Position numbers and translations under genes: made by a program
Assembly (NCBI GenBank): GCA_028768545.1
Contig: CP054838.1
Coordinates: 4,647,001 to 4,711,000 of the forward strand
Source: Desulfobacter sp.
Lineage (GTDB): Bacteria; Desulfobacterota; Desulfobacteria; Desulfobacterales; Desulfobacteraceae
DNA: 64,000 bases
Direction: 5' to 3'
Notes under the pieces: model-generated
The model's input: the letters and a program-made list of their open reading frames with translations, nothing else
The model's database searches: none
What the model was told of the DNA's origin: nothing
Shown here: positions 8,441 to 17,723 of the stretch, one piece after another
Position numbering within the stretch: position 1 is the stretch's first letter
How the letters are laid out: each line of letters opens with the position of its first letter

Positions 8441-8592
8441 TGGGGGTTCCGTGCTGTCCCAGCCACCTGCAAGGTACCAGATTGCGTCGTCAAGCAAGCA
8501 ACAAGTGAGGTGTATAAGTCAGACTCCCCAGGGAGGAGCAACCCCAGGCAGCGAAGAAGAGGGTGCTGTATGGTGGATCACAGGTTTTTTAT
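8441..8592 (+). ncRNA. Structured GC-rich intergenic element, identity unresolved
   Basis: About 150 bp between the aminotransferase and transglycosylase genes that look like RNA rather than spacer. GGGGGTTCCGTGCTG starts the block; CCACC near the 5' side pairs with GGTGG near the 3' side, CCGTG pairs with CACAGG, and CAGC/GCTG and CTCC/GGAG stems lie between. The 3' side ends CACAGG followed by TTTTTTATTTT, an intrinsic-terminator look. A -10-like TTAAAT lies just upstream. GTCAGA ... GGAGCA recalls the apical loop of SRP RNA, and CTGTCCC ... AAGTCAGAC recalls cobalamin riboswitches, but neither match is good enough to name it. Confidence 0.4.
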
Positions 8593-8671
8593 TTTCCGTT
8601 TAAAATCAAACATGGATATGATAGATTATCTGCCATACCGGCATTAAGATAACCCTCTATCTGGAACGTCC

Positions 8672-10775
8672 ATGATTTTTTTGATCAGGCGATTTCTTTA
8701 TTTCTCTATCCTTGTTTTCTGGATCGCAGTCCTTGTTTTCTCCACCAGACTTGTCAGCCAGGCGGCAACACAGACCTCTGTGCCGTCTTCCAAAACCTTT
8801 CCCGTGTTCAAAGAGATAGAGCCCAACGTTGATTTCTGGATTGATATATTTACAAAATACTCAAAAGCTCAGGGCGTTCTCCATGACGCCCGAGACCTGT
8901 CCCGGGTTTACAAGGTGATTCAACTGAACCCGGACAATACCCGGAAGGCTGCCAAGGAAAACCAGAAAACCAAAAAAAAGGCCATTAAAAAATACAAGGC
9001 CATCTTGTTGAAACTGGCCCAGGGCCATGCCCCGGCCTCAGCAAAAGAGAAAAAAACAGCCGCCCTGTTCGGTTCCGTTCCCAAGGCATCCACCCTGGGT
9101 CAGGCCGCCTTAAATTTACGAATCCAGACCGGGTTGAAAGACCAGTTCAAAGAGGGGCTTGTCCGGTCAGGCGCCTTGATTGACGAATTCAAACGAATTT
9201 TTTTATCCCATGGACTGCCCCAGGACCTGGCATTTCTGCCCTGCGTAGAGTCCTCCTTTAATGTGAATGCCTATTCAAAATTTGGTGCAGCCGGGATCTG
9301 GCAGTTTACCCGGTCCACAGGAAAACGGTATATGGAAATCGGTTATGTGGTGGATCAGCGGCGGGATCCCTATATATCGACCCAGGGGGCTGCAAACCTG
9401 CTCAAACGCAACTATTCAGTGCTCAAAAACTGGCCCATGGCCCTTACCGCATACAACCACGGCCTCAACGGAATGAAACGGGCCAAAAAAAAACATCAAA
9501 CCTATCCCAGGATATATTCAGACTATAAGAGCAGGTCCTTTAAATTCGCCTCCCGAAATTTTTACTCAGAATTTCTGGCAGCCCGACAGGTGGCCAAACA
9601 TCCTAGCCAATATTTCAAGGACCTGACCCCGGCCAAACCTGTCAGCCACACCCTGTTCAAGGTTCAAGGCTTTGTGCCGGCAAAGGATCTGGCCAAGGGG
9701 TTAGGCCTTGGCATCAATGAGATTAAACAACTAAATCCGGCCTTAAGAAAACCGGTGTTTGACAACAGAAAATATATTCCCAAAGGATATGAACTCCGTC
9801 TGCCCCAAGGCATTGCCAGCCAGGCTGTGGCGCGGGCGGCAGCCCCCTTGTACAAAGACAGGCAAAAGCCCAGCAAATTTCACCGGGTCCACAAAGGCGA
9901 TACCGCAGGCCGCATTGCCCGCACCCACAAAGTGGGTCTCAATGACCTGATCCTGGCCAACGACCTTGGCAGACGGGCCACCATCTACATTGGCCAGACC
10001 TTGAGAATTCCGTCCAGAGGCGAAATCGTTCCCCTTAAAACCGCCCTGGCCAAAGCCCACCCCTGAAAAAAAAGAGATAATAACAGTCTCCCATGCGCCA
10101 CCCAAGGCTGACAAGACAAGCCGTCAGCCCCGGCCTGCCCCCATAAAAACGGTTAAAACAGTTCCCAAGAAGGCAGTGGTTCCAAAAGACCTTACCCTTG
10201 AAAAACAGCCACAGGCCATTTTACCACCAGAGGCTGAAATCCAGGCAAAACCGGCCATCACAGCCACCCAGGTCAACCTAAAAATTGTGACCAGCGATCT
10301 TAAAATCCAAAAAACCATTCAAAAAAACAACCGATTGATCGGGGTCATCCATGTGGCAGCCGAAGAAACCTTGGGCCATTATGCCGACTGGCTCTCCATT
10401 GCCACCCAAACCATAAGAAACCTGAACCGCCTGCCCTTTGGCAGAGCCATCACCATTGGCCAGGCCATTAAAATTCCTTTGCCTGAAACAGGGTCCAAGG
10501 ATTTTGAAGAACAACGTTACGAATTTCACCAGGAAATTCTGGAAGATTTTTTTGATTCCTATTTTGTGGCCTCAACCCAGGTCTATGACATCAAATCCGG
10601 GGATACCCTCTGGTTCTTGTGTGTAAACCAATTGGAAATCCCGCTATGGCTGCTTGAAAAGTATAACCCAGCCATAAATCTGGCCCGCCTTAAACCAGGC
10701 CAGCAACTGACCTACCCCCTGGTCAGCCCCAATGAAATTCATGGGGACAAAAACGGAGAAATCCATGGGCTATAA
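8672..10775 (+). pseudogene. MltD-like membrane-bound lytic transglycosylase with LysM repeats, split by a +1 frameshift
   Basis: Frame one (8672-10066) starts with a signal anchor (residues 5-28), an SLT lytic transglycosylase domain with catalytic Glu in LPCVESSFN (about E193) and AAGIWQF, then two LysM-like domains. It stops at TGA 10064-10066. Reading on in the +1 frame gives an uninterrupted Pro/Lys/Ala-rich linker (KKEIITVSHAPPKADK onward) and two more LysM domains, the last with IKSGDTLWFLCVNQLEIPLW, to 10775. The junction is CAC CCC TGA: one C fewer in the C4 run at 10060-10063 joins the two. The truncated 464-residue form still has the catalytic domain and two LysM domains, so it may work. 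The site could also be a programmed +1 shift at CCC-TGA. It cleaves peptidoglycan in the periplasm. Confidence 0.82.
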
Positions 10776-10884
10776 ATCCATCGTCCCTGACTCCTTCCTG
10801 GACAAAGCGCTATTTATCGTTCTATATTGGCGCCAGACCCAATTAATTGCTTACAATATATCAACAAGGCAGACGTTTTAATCG

Positions 10885-12660
10885 ATGGACCGGCTCTTTA
10901 ATCCCCTTTTAAGGCATTATGATAAAAGGGAAAAAGAAATTTATCTCAAGGCAAAATTTATCCTGGTGGGCACTGTTTTCATAACCCTGTCCCTGTTTTT
11001 TTCCTTGATATATACCATCTGGCTGGATTCTGCCCCTGTGTCCGTCGTTCTTGTTGAATCCATTGGGCTTGGACTCATGCTATTTTCCCTGGGCGTGCTT
11101 GTTAAGGGCAAATACGATATTGCCGTTCATACCATTTTGACCATCAGCTTTATTACGATCTGGACGATTTTATTTATTGAACCGGCAGATTCGATATTTA
11201 CCAAGCTGGATACCATTGTCTTTGTGCCTGCCCTGCTTGCTGCCATGCCCCTTTTATTTTTTAACAGCCGAAAACCCCTGGCAATTTATTTTTCTGTCAA
11301 TATGGCTGTTTTTTTCCTGTTTATCTATCTTTTAAAAGATACCCCGGGCCTGAGCGAACTTGAACGGATCGATTATTTTCTGGACAATTCAGTTGCCATC
11401 GGATTTGTCTCGTTTGTCTCTTTTGCCCTGTTTGCCATATATAAGAATGTATTGACCGCTTTGAAACTTGAGTTACAAGACCGGGAAAACGCCCTTAAAG
11501 AGAGTGAAAACCTTTTATCTTTCCATCTTATGAATACCCCTGTGGGCGCGATTTCCTGGGACATAAATTTCAATGTAACAGAGTGGAACCCGGCAGCCCA
11601 GATTATATTCGGATATACAAAAGAGGAGGCCCTGGGCAAAAATGCCGCTGACCTGATTCTTCCTTCAAACGTCATCCACTCTGTGACCGAGGTTTTCCAA
11701 AAGGCATTGTCAGGCACGGGCGGGAAAAAAAACATCAATGAAAATATGACCAAAAATGGAAAACACATTCTCTGTGACTGGTTCAACACCAAATTGATAA
11801 ATACTGAAGGCCAGGTCGTTGGCGTGGCCTCATTGGTCAACGACATTACAGAACGAAGAAAAACCCAGGAAATAATGATTCAATCGGAAAAAATGATGTC
11901 CGTGGGCGGGCTTGCCGCAGGCATGGCCCATGAAATCAACAACCCCCTGGCCGGAATGATGCAGAATGCCCAGGTGGTGTTAAATCGACTGACCAAGGAT
12001 ATCCCGGCCAACCATGAGGCCGCCCGGAAAGCTGGCACCTCCATGAAGGCCATCAAAAATTTCATGGAAAAAAGAGCGGTTCTCACCCACCTTGACGATA
12101 TCCACCAGGCAGGCGAACGTGCAGCCAAAATCGTTGCAAACATGCTCAGCTTTTCAAAAAAAAGCGGGGTTGCCAGAAAAAAAACAAACCTAGCCGAATT
12201 GATTGACAATGCGCTGAATCTTGCCCAGAATGACTATAACCTGAAAAAAGACTTTGATTTCAAATCAATTAAACTTAACCGAAAATTTGCTCCAGATTTG
12301 CCACTGATCTATTGTGAGGAGACCAAAATTCAGCAGGTTGTCTTTAATATTATCAAAAATGCCTCCGAGGCAATGGGACAAAATCCCCCCCAAGTTCCCC
12401 CTGAAATCATCCTGCGCATTTTAGAACAACCCGGCATGGCCTGTATTGAAATAGAAGACAACGGCCCGGGCATTGACAAGGAGACACGCAAACGAATTTT
12501 TGAACCTTTTTTTACGACCAAAGAGGTGGACAAGGGAACCGGACTTGGGCTTTCGGTCTCATATTTTATCATCGTAGACGACCATGGCGGTGAACTCTCT
12601 GTGGAATCCCCCCCTGGCAAAGGGGCAAAATTCATCATCAAACTCCCGTTCAGATCTTGA
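10885..12660 (+). CDS. PAS-containing membrane sensor histidine kinase
   Basis: 591 residues. Five or six membrane helices (about 22-188), a short coiled linker, a PAS domain (205-325), HisKA with the phospho-acceptor His in GMAHEINNPLAG (about H349), then HATPase with N box IIKNASEAM, G1 EDNGPGID, F box FEPFFTT and G2 GTGLGLS. It probably autophosphorylates in response to a membrane or redox cue. No response regulator is adjacent; the neighbouring PspF-type activator has no receiver domain. Its PAS domain is closely related to that of the IS4-split sensor at 2056-2809, so the two are paralogues. Confidence 0.92.
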   Translation: MDRLFNPLLRHYDKREKEIYLKAKFILVGTVFITLSLFFSLIYTIWLDSAPVSVVLVESIGLGLMLFSLGVLVKGKYDIAVHTILTISFITIWTILFIEPADSIFTKLDTIVFVPALLAAMPLLFFNSRKPLAIYFSVNMAVFFLFIYLLKDTPGLSELERIDYFLDNSVAIGFVSFVSFALFAIYKNVLTALKLELQDRENALKESENLLSFHLMNTPVGAISWDINFNVTEWNPAAQIIFGYTKEEALGKNAADLILPSNVIHSVTEVFQKALSGTGGKKNINENMTKNGKHILCDWFNTKLINTEGQVVGVASLVNDITERRKTQEIMIQSEKMMSVGGLAAGMAHEINNPLAGMMQNAQVVLNRLTKDIPANHEAARKAGTSMKAIKNFMEKRAVLTHLDDIHQAGERAAKIVANMLSFSKKSGVARKKTNLAELIDNALNLAQNDYNLKKDFDFKSIKLNRKFAPDLPLIYCEETKIQQVVFNIIKNASEAMGQNPPQVPPEIILRILEQPGMACIEIEDNGPGIDKETRKRIFEPFFTTKEVDKGTGLGLSVSYFIIVDDHGGELSVESPPGKGAKFIIKLPFRS

Positions 12661-12757
12661 ATCCAAACCGGCCCCGGGTTCAAGCAAACCTAATCCATCG
12701 GCAGAATCTTCAGAACTCAGGGCATTATCAAGCCCATGTTATCCCGGAAAACAAACA

Positions 12758-13831
12758 TCAAATCCCATGTTTTTTTTTCAATCCCCGAAACTGATCATAA
12801 CTCAGCCCTAAAAGGGCAGCCGCCTTTTTCTGGTTAAACCGGGCGTCACTCAGGGCTGCAAAAAACCTGTACCGCTCCAGAATCAAAACAGCCTCCTTTA
12901 ATGGTTTTTCCCTAAGTTCCTTGATGTCCAACCCTGTTTGGGCATTTTTTTGGACTGGCAACTCAGGTGAATCGGGTTTGGAAATAGCAGGTTCAGGCCC
13001 GTTTTTTTTTGTCCCAAGAAAGGTACCATATGGACAAAAGAAGGGATCAAAGGCGATATCTGAAATTTCATGGGTCATACTCTTGTACACCGCCCTTTCC
13101 ACCACATTTTTCAACTCTCTTACATTGCCGGGCCAGACATGGGATTCCAGGGATTTGACCGCTTGACTGATGATTTCAGGCACTTTTTTTCTTCCCAGTT
13201 CAAAGGCCATTCGGGATGCAAAATGATTGGCCAGTAAAAGGATATCTCCCTTGCGGCACCGCAACGGAGGCACATAAATAACCTCAAAGGAAAGACGGTC
13301 AAGCAAATCCTGCTTGAACCGACCCTGGTCCGCCATAAGGGAAAGATCCATATTGGCTGCCCCGACAATGCGGACATCCACCTGAACAGGGCTGGAAGCC
13401 CCGACCCGCTCAAAGCTCCCGTACTCGACCACCCTTAAAATCTTTTCCTGGACCTCCATGGGAATATTGCCTATCTCATCCAAAAACAGGGTGCCGTCGG
13501 CAGCCTGTTCAAACCGCCCCTTGTGACGGGTTGCAGCCCCGGTAAAGGCCCCTTTTTCATATCCAAAAAGCTCAGATCCGATCAGGCTTGGGGTCAGGGC
13601 GGCGCAATTAAGGGTGACCAAAGGTTTTTGCCATCGTTTTGATAAAAAATGAAGCCGGGCTGCAGCCAGCTCCTTTCCGGTTCCCCGCTCTCCTAAAATA
13701 AGGACTGGCCGCTCAATGGGTGCCACCCTGGAAATCTTCTCCTGAAACTCCAAAAACACTTCAGACTGCCCCAAGGCCTCGGACATGGACACGGATTTTA
13801 CCTGGGAATTCATATCATGGGAATAGGCCAT
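12758..13831 (-). CDS. pspF: Sigma-54 activator PspF
   Basis: 357 residues from the ATG at 13831, chosen because GGAGGTG lies just before it; an in-frame ATG at 13855 lacks a site. AAA+ enhancer-binding protein without a receiver domain: Walker A GERGTGKE (about 47-54), sigma-54 contact loop GAFTGA (about 94-99), Walker B GTLFLDEIGN, arginine finger region, and a C-terminal Fis-type HTH (NQKKAAALLGLSYDQFRGL). A linker of about 50 residues separates the AAA+ domain from the HTH. It drives pspABC from the -24/-12 promoter on the opposite strand and is expected to be held inactive by PspA. Confidence 0.93.
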   Translation of the reverse strand: MAYSHDMNSQVKSVSMSEALGQSEVFLEFQEKISRVAPIERPVLILGERGTGKELAAARLHFLSKRWQKPLVTLNCAALTPSLIGSELFGYEKGAFTGAATRHKGRFEQAADGTLFLDEIGNIPMEVQEKILRVVEYGSFERVGASSPVQVDVRIVGAANMDLSLMADQGRFKQDLLDRLSFEVIYVPPLRCRKGDILLLANHFASRMAFELGRKKVPEIISQAVKSLESHVWPGNVRELKNVVERAVYKSMTHEISDIAFDPFFCPYGTFLGTKKNGPEPAISKPDSPELPVQKNAQTGLDIKELREKPLKEAVLILERYRFFAALSDARFNQKKAAALLGLSYDQFRGLKKKHGI

Positions 13832-13965
13832 GCCCACACCTCCATAGTTAAACACATTAAAATATGGTTAAATCAACCACTATTTGGCCAATAATACCAC
13901 AAATCTTTTTCACAGTCAATTCAATAAGTCGTTGAAATTTAAACGAATCCAAGTTCAAATAAGAT

Positions 13966-13980
13966 TGGCACGCTTTCTGC
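13966..13980 (+). promoter_or_regulatory. Sigma-54 (-24/-12) promoter of pspABC
   Basis: TGGCAC (13966-13971) and CTGC (13977-13980), with the invariant GG and GC 12 bp apart, match the TGGCAC-N5-TTGC consensus. It lies 56 bp before the pspA ATG and between divergent pspF and pspA, exactly where PspF-dependent psp promoters are found. Enhancer sites for PspF should lie between about 13850 and 13950. Confidence 0.82.
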
Positions 13981-14035
13981 TCTATTCATCATCAGAGATC
14001 AACCAGAAAAATAAACACCCAAAAGGAGATAAACC

Positions 14036-14719
14036 ATGGGAATTTTTACACGATTCAGAGATATTGTATCCTCAAACATCAATGCCATGCTGGACAAGGC
14101 AGAAGACCCTGAAAAACTGATCAAGCTCATGATCCGGGAAATGGAAGACACCCTGATCGAACTAAAATCCTCCTGCGCCAATACCATTGCCAACCAGAAA
14201 AAGGTAGAGCGGCTGCTTGAAGAGACCCGGGAAAGAGAAGATTTCTGGACCACCAAGGCGGAACTTGCCGTCAACAAGGGAAGGGATGACCTGGCCCGCC
14301 AGGCCCTGATGGAAAAACGCAGATTTTCCCAGCGGGTGGATGCTGTTGAAGAAGAATTAACCGAGCTCACCTCTATTGTGGAACAATACAGGGATGATAT
14401 CCAGGAGTTGGAAAACAAACTTAAATCTGCCCGGGAAAAACAGCGGTTGCTGGTTCAGAGGCATATCCGGGCCCAGAAAAAGAAAAAAGTCCAGCAGGAA
14501 ATCCGGCGGGTAGACTCTGCCGATGTCATGCAGAAATTTGAAGAGATGGAAAACAACATCGAACGGATGGAAGCTGAAGCCGATCTGGTGAATTACGGCA
14601 AACGATCCACCCTGGAAGAAACCTTTGAAGACCTGGCTGCAGACGATGATATTCAAAAGGAACTGGATGCCCTAAAATCCTCCCAATCCCCCCAAAATGA
14701 TGATACAACCACAAGATAA
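14036..14719 (+). CDS. pspA: Phage shock protein A (PspA/IM30/ESCRT-III family)
   Basis: 227 residues, almost entirely alpha-helical and coiled coil. It begins MGIFTRFRDIVSSNINAMLDKAEDPEKL, the amphipathic-helix start typical of PspA. It binds stressed inner membrane and, when free, inhibits PspF. AAGGAG precedes the ATG. It is the first gene of pspABC. Confidence 0.96.
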   Translation: MGIFTRFRDIVSSNINAMLDKAEDPEKLIKLMIREMEDTLIELKSSCANTIANQKKVERLLEETREREDFWTTKAELAVNKGRDDLARQALMEKRRFSQRVDAVEEELTELTSIVEQYRDDIQELENKLKSAREKQRLLVQRHIRAQKKKKVQQEIRRVDSADVMQKFEEMENNIERMEAEADLVNYGKRSTLEETFEDLAADDDIQKELDALKSSQSPQNDDTTTR

Positions 14720-14743
14720 TCATAAGGATTTCGGAGGACTTAT

Positions 14744-14989
14744 ATGAGCGGCGCAATCATCGTAGCAATCTGTATCGGAGGCTTTATCCTGCTTCTGTCC
14801 ACCCTGGGTCTGATCATCATCGGCATCATCAGGGCAGCCAAAACCGGGGGGCTGTCCAAAAATGAAAAACAGACCCAGACCGAAGAGACCAAGATGATCC
14901 AGGATATATTCAACGGGCTGTCAAAAATGGAAGAACGGGTAGAAGCGTTGGAAACCATCCTCATTGAACGCCAGAAAAAAACCAGTTAA
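14744..14989 (+). CDS. pspB: Phage shock protein B-like membrane protein
   Basis: 81 residues with one N-terminal membrane helix (IIVAICIGGFILLLSTLGLII) and a cytoplasmic coiled coil (ETKMIQDIFNGLSKMEERVEALETIL), the layout of PspB. It follows pspA by 24 bp with a GGAGG-type site. PspB and PspC sense membrane stress and release PspA from PspF. Confidence 0.85.
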   Translation: MSGAIIVAICIGGFILLLSTLGLIIIGIIRAAKTGGLSKNEKQTQTEETKMIQDIFNGLSKMEERVEALETILIERQKKTS

Positions 14990-15035
14990 AAACGCGGCAG
15001 CCTCTGGATAATGTTTTAAAAAAAGGACGTAAAAA

Positions 15036-15473
15036 ATGAAATACCATTATAGGCGACATCAGCATGGCGGATTCAGACGCCAACGAGGCCAGTACGGCAG
15101 GTTCAGGCAAAAGATAGACACCCTGGCCACCACCCAGGGGATTTACAGATCCAGGCAGGGCATCTTCATGGGCGTCTGCCGGGGGCTTGCCCAGCACTTT
15201 AATTTCTCTGTGTTCTGGACAAGAATCATTGTCTTTATCCTCTTCTTGTTCACCGGGTTCTGGCCCGTGGGGGTGATCTACATTGTTGCAGGCCTGCTTT
15301 TAAAACTGGAGCCTGCCATCCCTTTGAAGAACGAAACAGATCAGGAGTTTTACCAGTCCTACACCACCTCAAGGGAATCGGCCATCCAGCGGATCAAACG
15401 AAAATTCGACAATATTGACCGGCGAATCCAGAGAATGGAGCATACCGTCACCTCAAGGGAGTTTGATTTTTAA
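15036..15473 (+). CDS. pspC: Phage shock protein C
   Basis: 145 residues. A basic Arg/His/Gln-rich N-terminal tail (residues 1-30) precedes the PspC domain (GIYRSRQGIFMGVCRGLA, then two hydrophobic segments separated by a GFWPVG turn), with a C-terminal coiled coil. Third gene of the psp operon; acts with PspB in the inner membrane. A perfect hairpin follows at 15492. Confidence 0.92.
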   Translation: MKYHYRRHQHGGFRRQRGQYGRFRQKIDTLATTQGIYRSRQGIFMGVCRGLAQHFNFSVFWTRIIVFILFLFTGFWPVGVIYIVAGLLLKLEPAIPLKNETDQEFYQSYTTSRESAIQRIKRKFDNIDRRIQRMEHTVTSREFDF

Positions 15474-15491
15474 CCCATGTTCAAAAGAGAT

Positions 15492-15522
15492 CTGTGCCTG
15501 TTTGCCCCTGCAACAGGCACAG
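15492..15522 (+). terminator. Hairpin between convergent pspC and lysE-type gene
   Basis: Perfect 11-bp stem CTGTGCCTGTT (15492-15502) / AACAGGCACAG (15512-15522) with a nine-base loop, directly between the ends of two converging genes. No U-run follows on either strand, so it may be a Rho-assisted terminator or an RNA-end stabiliser. Confidence 0.5.
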
Positions 15523-15525
15523 GTG

Positions 15526-16152
15526 TTACAAGTCAAATTTTAGCCCAAAAAAGCCCAAGCCCTCCCAGATCAGGACAAAAGAGAGTATACAGAGCATCAG
15601 CCCCAAAAATCTCATGGTGAATACATACATTTTCCCCATTAAAAAAGACCTGGATCTTGCAACCATAAGCGCCAGCCCCACCTTGGATCCCACAAGCATC
15701 GCATAAAAAGTTGCCACAAACCCCACACCGGCCAGGGGGGTCAGTTCCCAGGCCCTAGTGGCCGCAGGGCCGCCCACAGAGATCCAAAACAGATACGGAT
15801 GGGGAGAGAGCAGATTCACCATCACCCCCTTGTAAAATGAGGTTCCCCCATGATTTTTTGTATCCAAAACGGTTGCTTGGGCCCCCAGGCCTGACACCCC
15901 CATTTTCAGGATCACAGCCCCGCCCAAAAGGGAAATCAGGCCCAGAACCCAGTTAAAATCCGAAACTTGTGACAGCCCCAGCAATGCCAGGGCAAAAATG
16001 GGCAAGTCTGAAACAAGGGGGGCGAACCCCACCCAGATCCCCGCTTTAAGCCCCCGGGAAAGGGTTTCAGAAATAACAAGGGCCAAAAGAGGGCCCGGGG
16101 AAAGTCCGGCAGACAATCCCAGGATCAGGCCCATGAGAAGATAATGGCTCAT
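15526..16152 (-). CDS. LysE/RhtB-family amino acid exporter
   Basis: 208 residues with about six hydrophobic segments. The N-terminal SAGLSPGPLLALVISETLSRGLKAG is the LysE-family signature (G-x-x-PGP near residue 20). It exports amino acids or related small molecules across the inner membrane; substrate not predictable. Last of three co-directional genes (17528 down to 15526) with gaps of 22 and 66 bp, which may be an operon. Confidence 0.88.
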   Translation of the reverse strand: MSHYLLMGLILGLSAGLSPGPLLALVISETLSRGLKAGIWVGFAPLVSDLPIFALALLGLSQVSDFNWVLGLISLLGGAVILKMGVSGLGAQATVLDTKNHGGTSFYKGVMVNLLSPHPYLFWISVGGPAATRAWELTPLAGVGFVATFYAMLVGSKVGLALMVARSRSFLMGKMYVFTMRFLGLMLCILSFVLIWEGLGFFGLKFDL

Positions 16153-16217
16153 ATGGGCCGTAAACCTGTTCTATATTCTTTTAGGTCCTGATTTTCCATT
16201 TTCTTTTATGGCCCCCT

Positions 16218-16703
16218 CTATTTTTTACCGTGGCAGCGTTTAAATTTTTTACCGCTGCCGCAGACACAGGGCTGGTTCCGGGAAAGGGGAACCGGGGCCA
16301 GGATTTGACCCTCTGTGTAATACCATCGGTTCTTTATTCTGATGAACAAAGATCTCTCGTGGAGTTGACCCAAGCTGCTGTCCTGCTCAAAAAAGGCCAC
16401 AAATTCCACCCGGCCTCTGTCCGGGCCGTCCATATCCTTGCCTAAGATATCAAGTCCCAGCCAGCAGGTCTGGCCCATGGTCAGGGCCAAATCTTTTTCA
16501 AGCTGCTGGCGGGCAGTTTCATTCCTGGTCTGTTCAGGATCAAGGGTGGCCATAAGATAATTTTTATTCTTTTTGCAAAAGGCCGTATACCGTGATCTCA
16601 TAAGTTTTTCGGGAGTAGGAGCCCACACGCCGCCGTCGATAAAGAGCTGACAGCAGTCTGCATATTTTTTATTGCTCTTGCAGGGGCATTTTTCAGGGGA
16701 CAT
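16218..16703 (-). CDS. YchJ-family SEC-C motif protein
   Basis: 161 residues. An N-terminal CPCKSNKKYADCC and a C-terminal CVCGSGKKFKRCHGKK, two SEC-C zinc-binding motifs, bracket an NTF2-like domain (RSRYTAFCKKNKNYLMATLDP), the UPF0225/YchJ layout. Biochemical role unknown. It sits 22 bp after the Fe-S/DUF3786 gene. Confidence 0.9.
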   Translation of the reverse strand: MSPEKCPCKSNKKYADCCQLFIDGGVWAPTPEKLMRSRYTAFCKKNKNYLMATLDPEQTRNETARQQLEKDLALTMGQTCWLGLDILGKDMDGPDRGRVEFVAFFEQDSSLGQLHERSLFIRIKNRWYYTEGQILAPVPLSRNQPCVCGSGKKFKRCHGKK

Positions 16704-16724
16704 TTTTCAAGAGTCCTTTTTCTT

Positions 16725-17528
16725 TCAAGCCCCATGCCGCAGGGCAATTTTCTCAAACATCAGGGCAATCCCTTCACAAAGCGTATATATGGACTCAATA
16801 TCAAGGGTGTCATCCGACACACGGTCAAAATAAATGTGAAGACCTGATTCAAGTCCATCTTCAGGTTTCCAATAGCAAACCATTAAGGGAAAAAAAGGCA
16901 GGGGATACAAAACAATTGAAATATCCGAATCAATCTGGCTGACAATTTTCTTGCCGTCGAAAATTTCCAAAAGATCTTTAAAAAAATCCGTATAGGTATC
17001 GGCAATTCGCTTTAAGGGTTTTTCGCACCGCTGCTGAAAATGAGCATACCGGGAAGGGCCCCCTTTCAGTTCCCGAAATGTGATCCACTCCCCTTGGGGA
17101 GACTTGCCCGAACCGTTCAAAATATAGTTCAATGCCGGTACCACCATATATGCATTGATATGAACCTCAGATGCAAGGTTGCCCTTGGGGTCTGCACTAA
17201 ATCTTTTACCAAAGATTTTTATGCTCAGTTTATTGTTGGAAAATTGCGCCCCCATGCGTTCTGCGGCTTTGGAAAGATCAATCAAAGAGATCTGTTGCTT
17301 TAGGTCTTCAATGGCGCGGGCCTTATTTTCATCAATGGTATCGGGTTTTTCAAATCCCCCCCCATAAAGTTCAATCACCTCTTTTTCCAAATAAGGACAC
17401 CTTTGGATTGGTTTTGTTTCCTTGAACACGGCCACGGCAAATGCCAGACAGGTTTTTTCACCGCATTCCCTGCAATTAGAGCCGTTCAACAATTTAAAAA
17501 CTTCCATGGGATTATTAATATGTGACAT
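16725..17528 (-). CDS. 4Fe-4S domain / DUF3786 protein
   Basis: 267 residues. The N-terminus holds a putative [4Fe-4S] motif, NCRECGEKTCLAFAVAVF ... RCPYL, of the type found in corrinoid Fe-S protein subunits and in Fe-S domains of anaerobes. The remainder is a DUF3786 domain (long acidic C-terminal part ending FEKIALRHG). DUF3786 proteins are common in Desulfobacterota and Clostridia and are suspected of a link to corrinoid or one-carbon metabolism; no direct evidence for that here. First of three co-directional genes. Confidence 0.82.
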   Translation of the reverse strand: MSHINNPMEVFKLLNGSNCRECGEKTCLAFAVAVFKETKPIQRCPYLEKEVIELYGGGFEKPDTIDENKARAIEDLKQQISLIDLSKAAERMGAQFSNNKLSIKIFGKRFSADPKGNLASEVHINAYMVVPALNYILNGSGKSPQGEWITFRELKGGPSRYAHFQQRCEKPLKRIADTYTDFFKDLLEIFDGKKIVSQIDSDISIVLYPLPFFPLMVCYWKPEDGLESGLHIYFDRVSDDTLDIESIYTLCEGIALMFEKIALRHGA

Positions 17529-17723
17529 TCAAAAAAATTCCTTTTTTAAATTACCTCTCATTGAATAGGTTGAGTAACAATTCTCCACTGCCATTGCAAC
17601 AGGCATTCACGAACAAAATAAAGCCTTACCCCCCAGGGTAAAAAGAAAAAAGGAATTAAACACGGCAAAGGGTAAAACAGGAAAACTATTGCCTAGTGAA
17701 AAAACCTGTAATAGCATACTCCC

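Noticed and set aside
17536..17657. 12-bp inverted repeat AATTCCTTTTTT / AAAAAAGGAATT upstream of the SNF2 gene
   Set aside because: Both arms are mostly homopolymer A or T and about 100 bp apart, so chance is likely; no sign of a mobile element.
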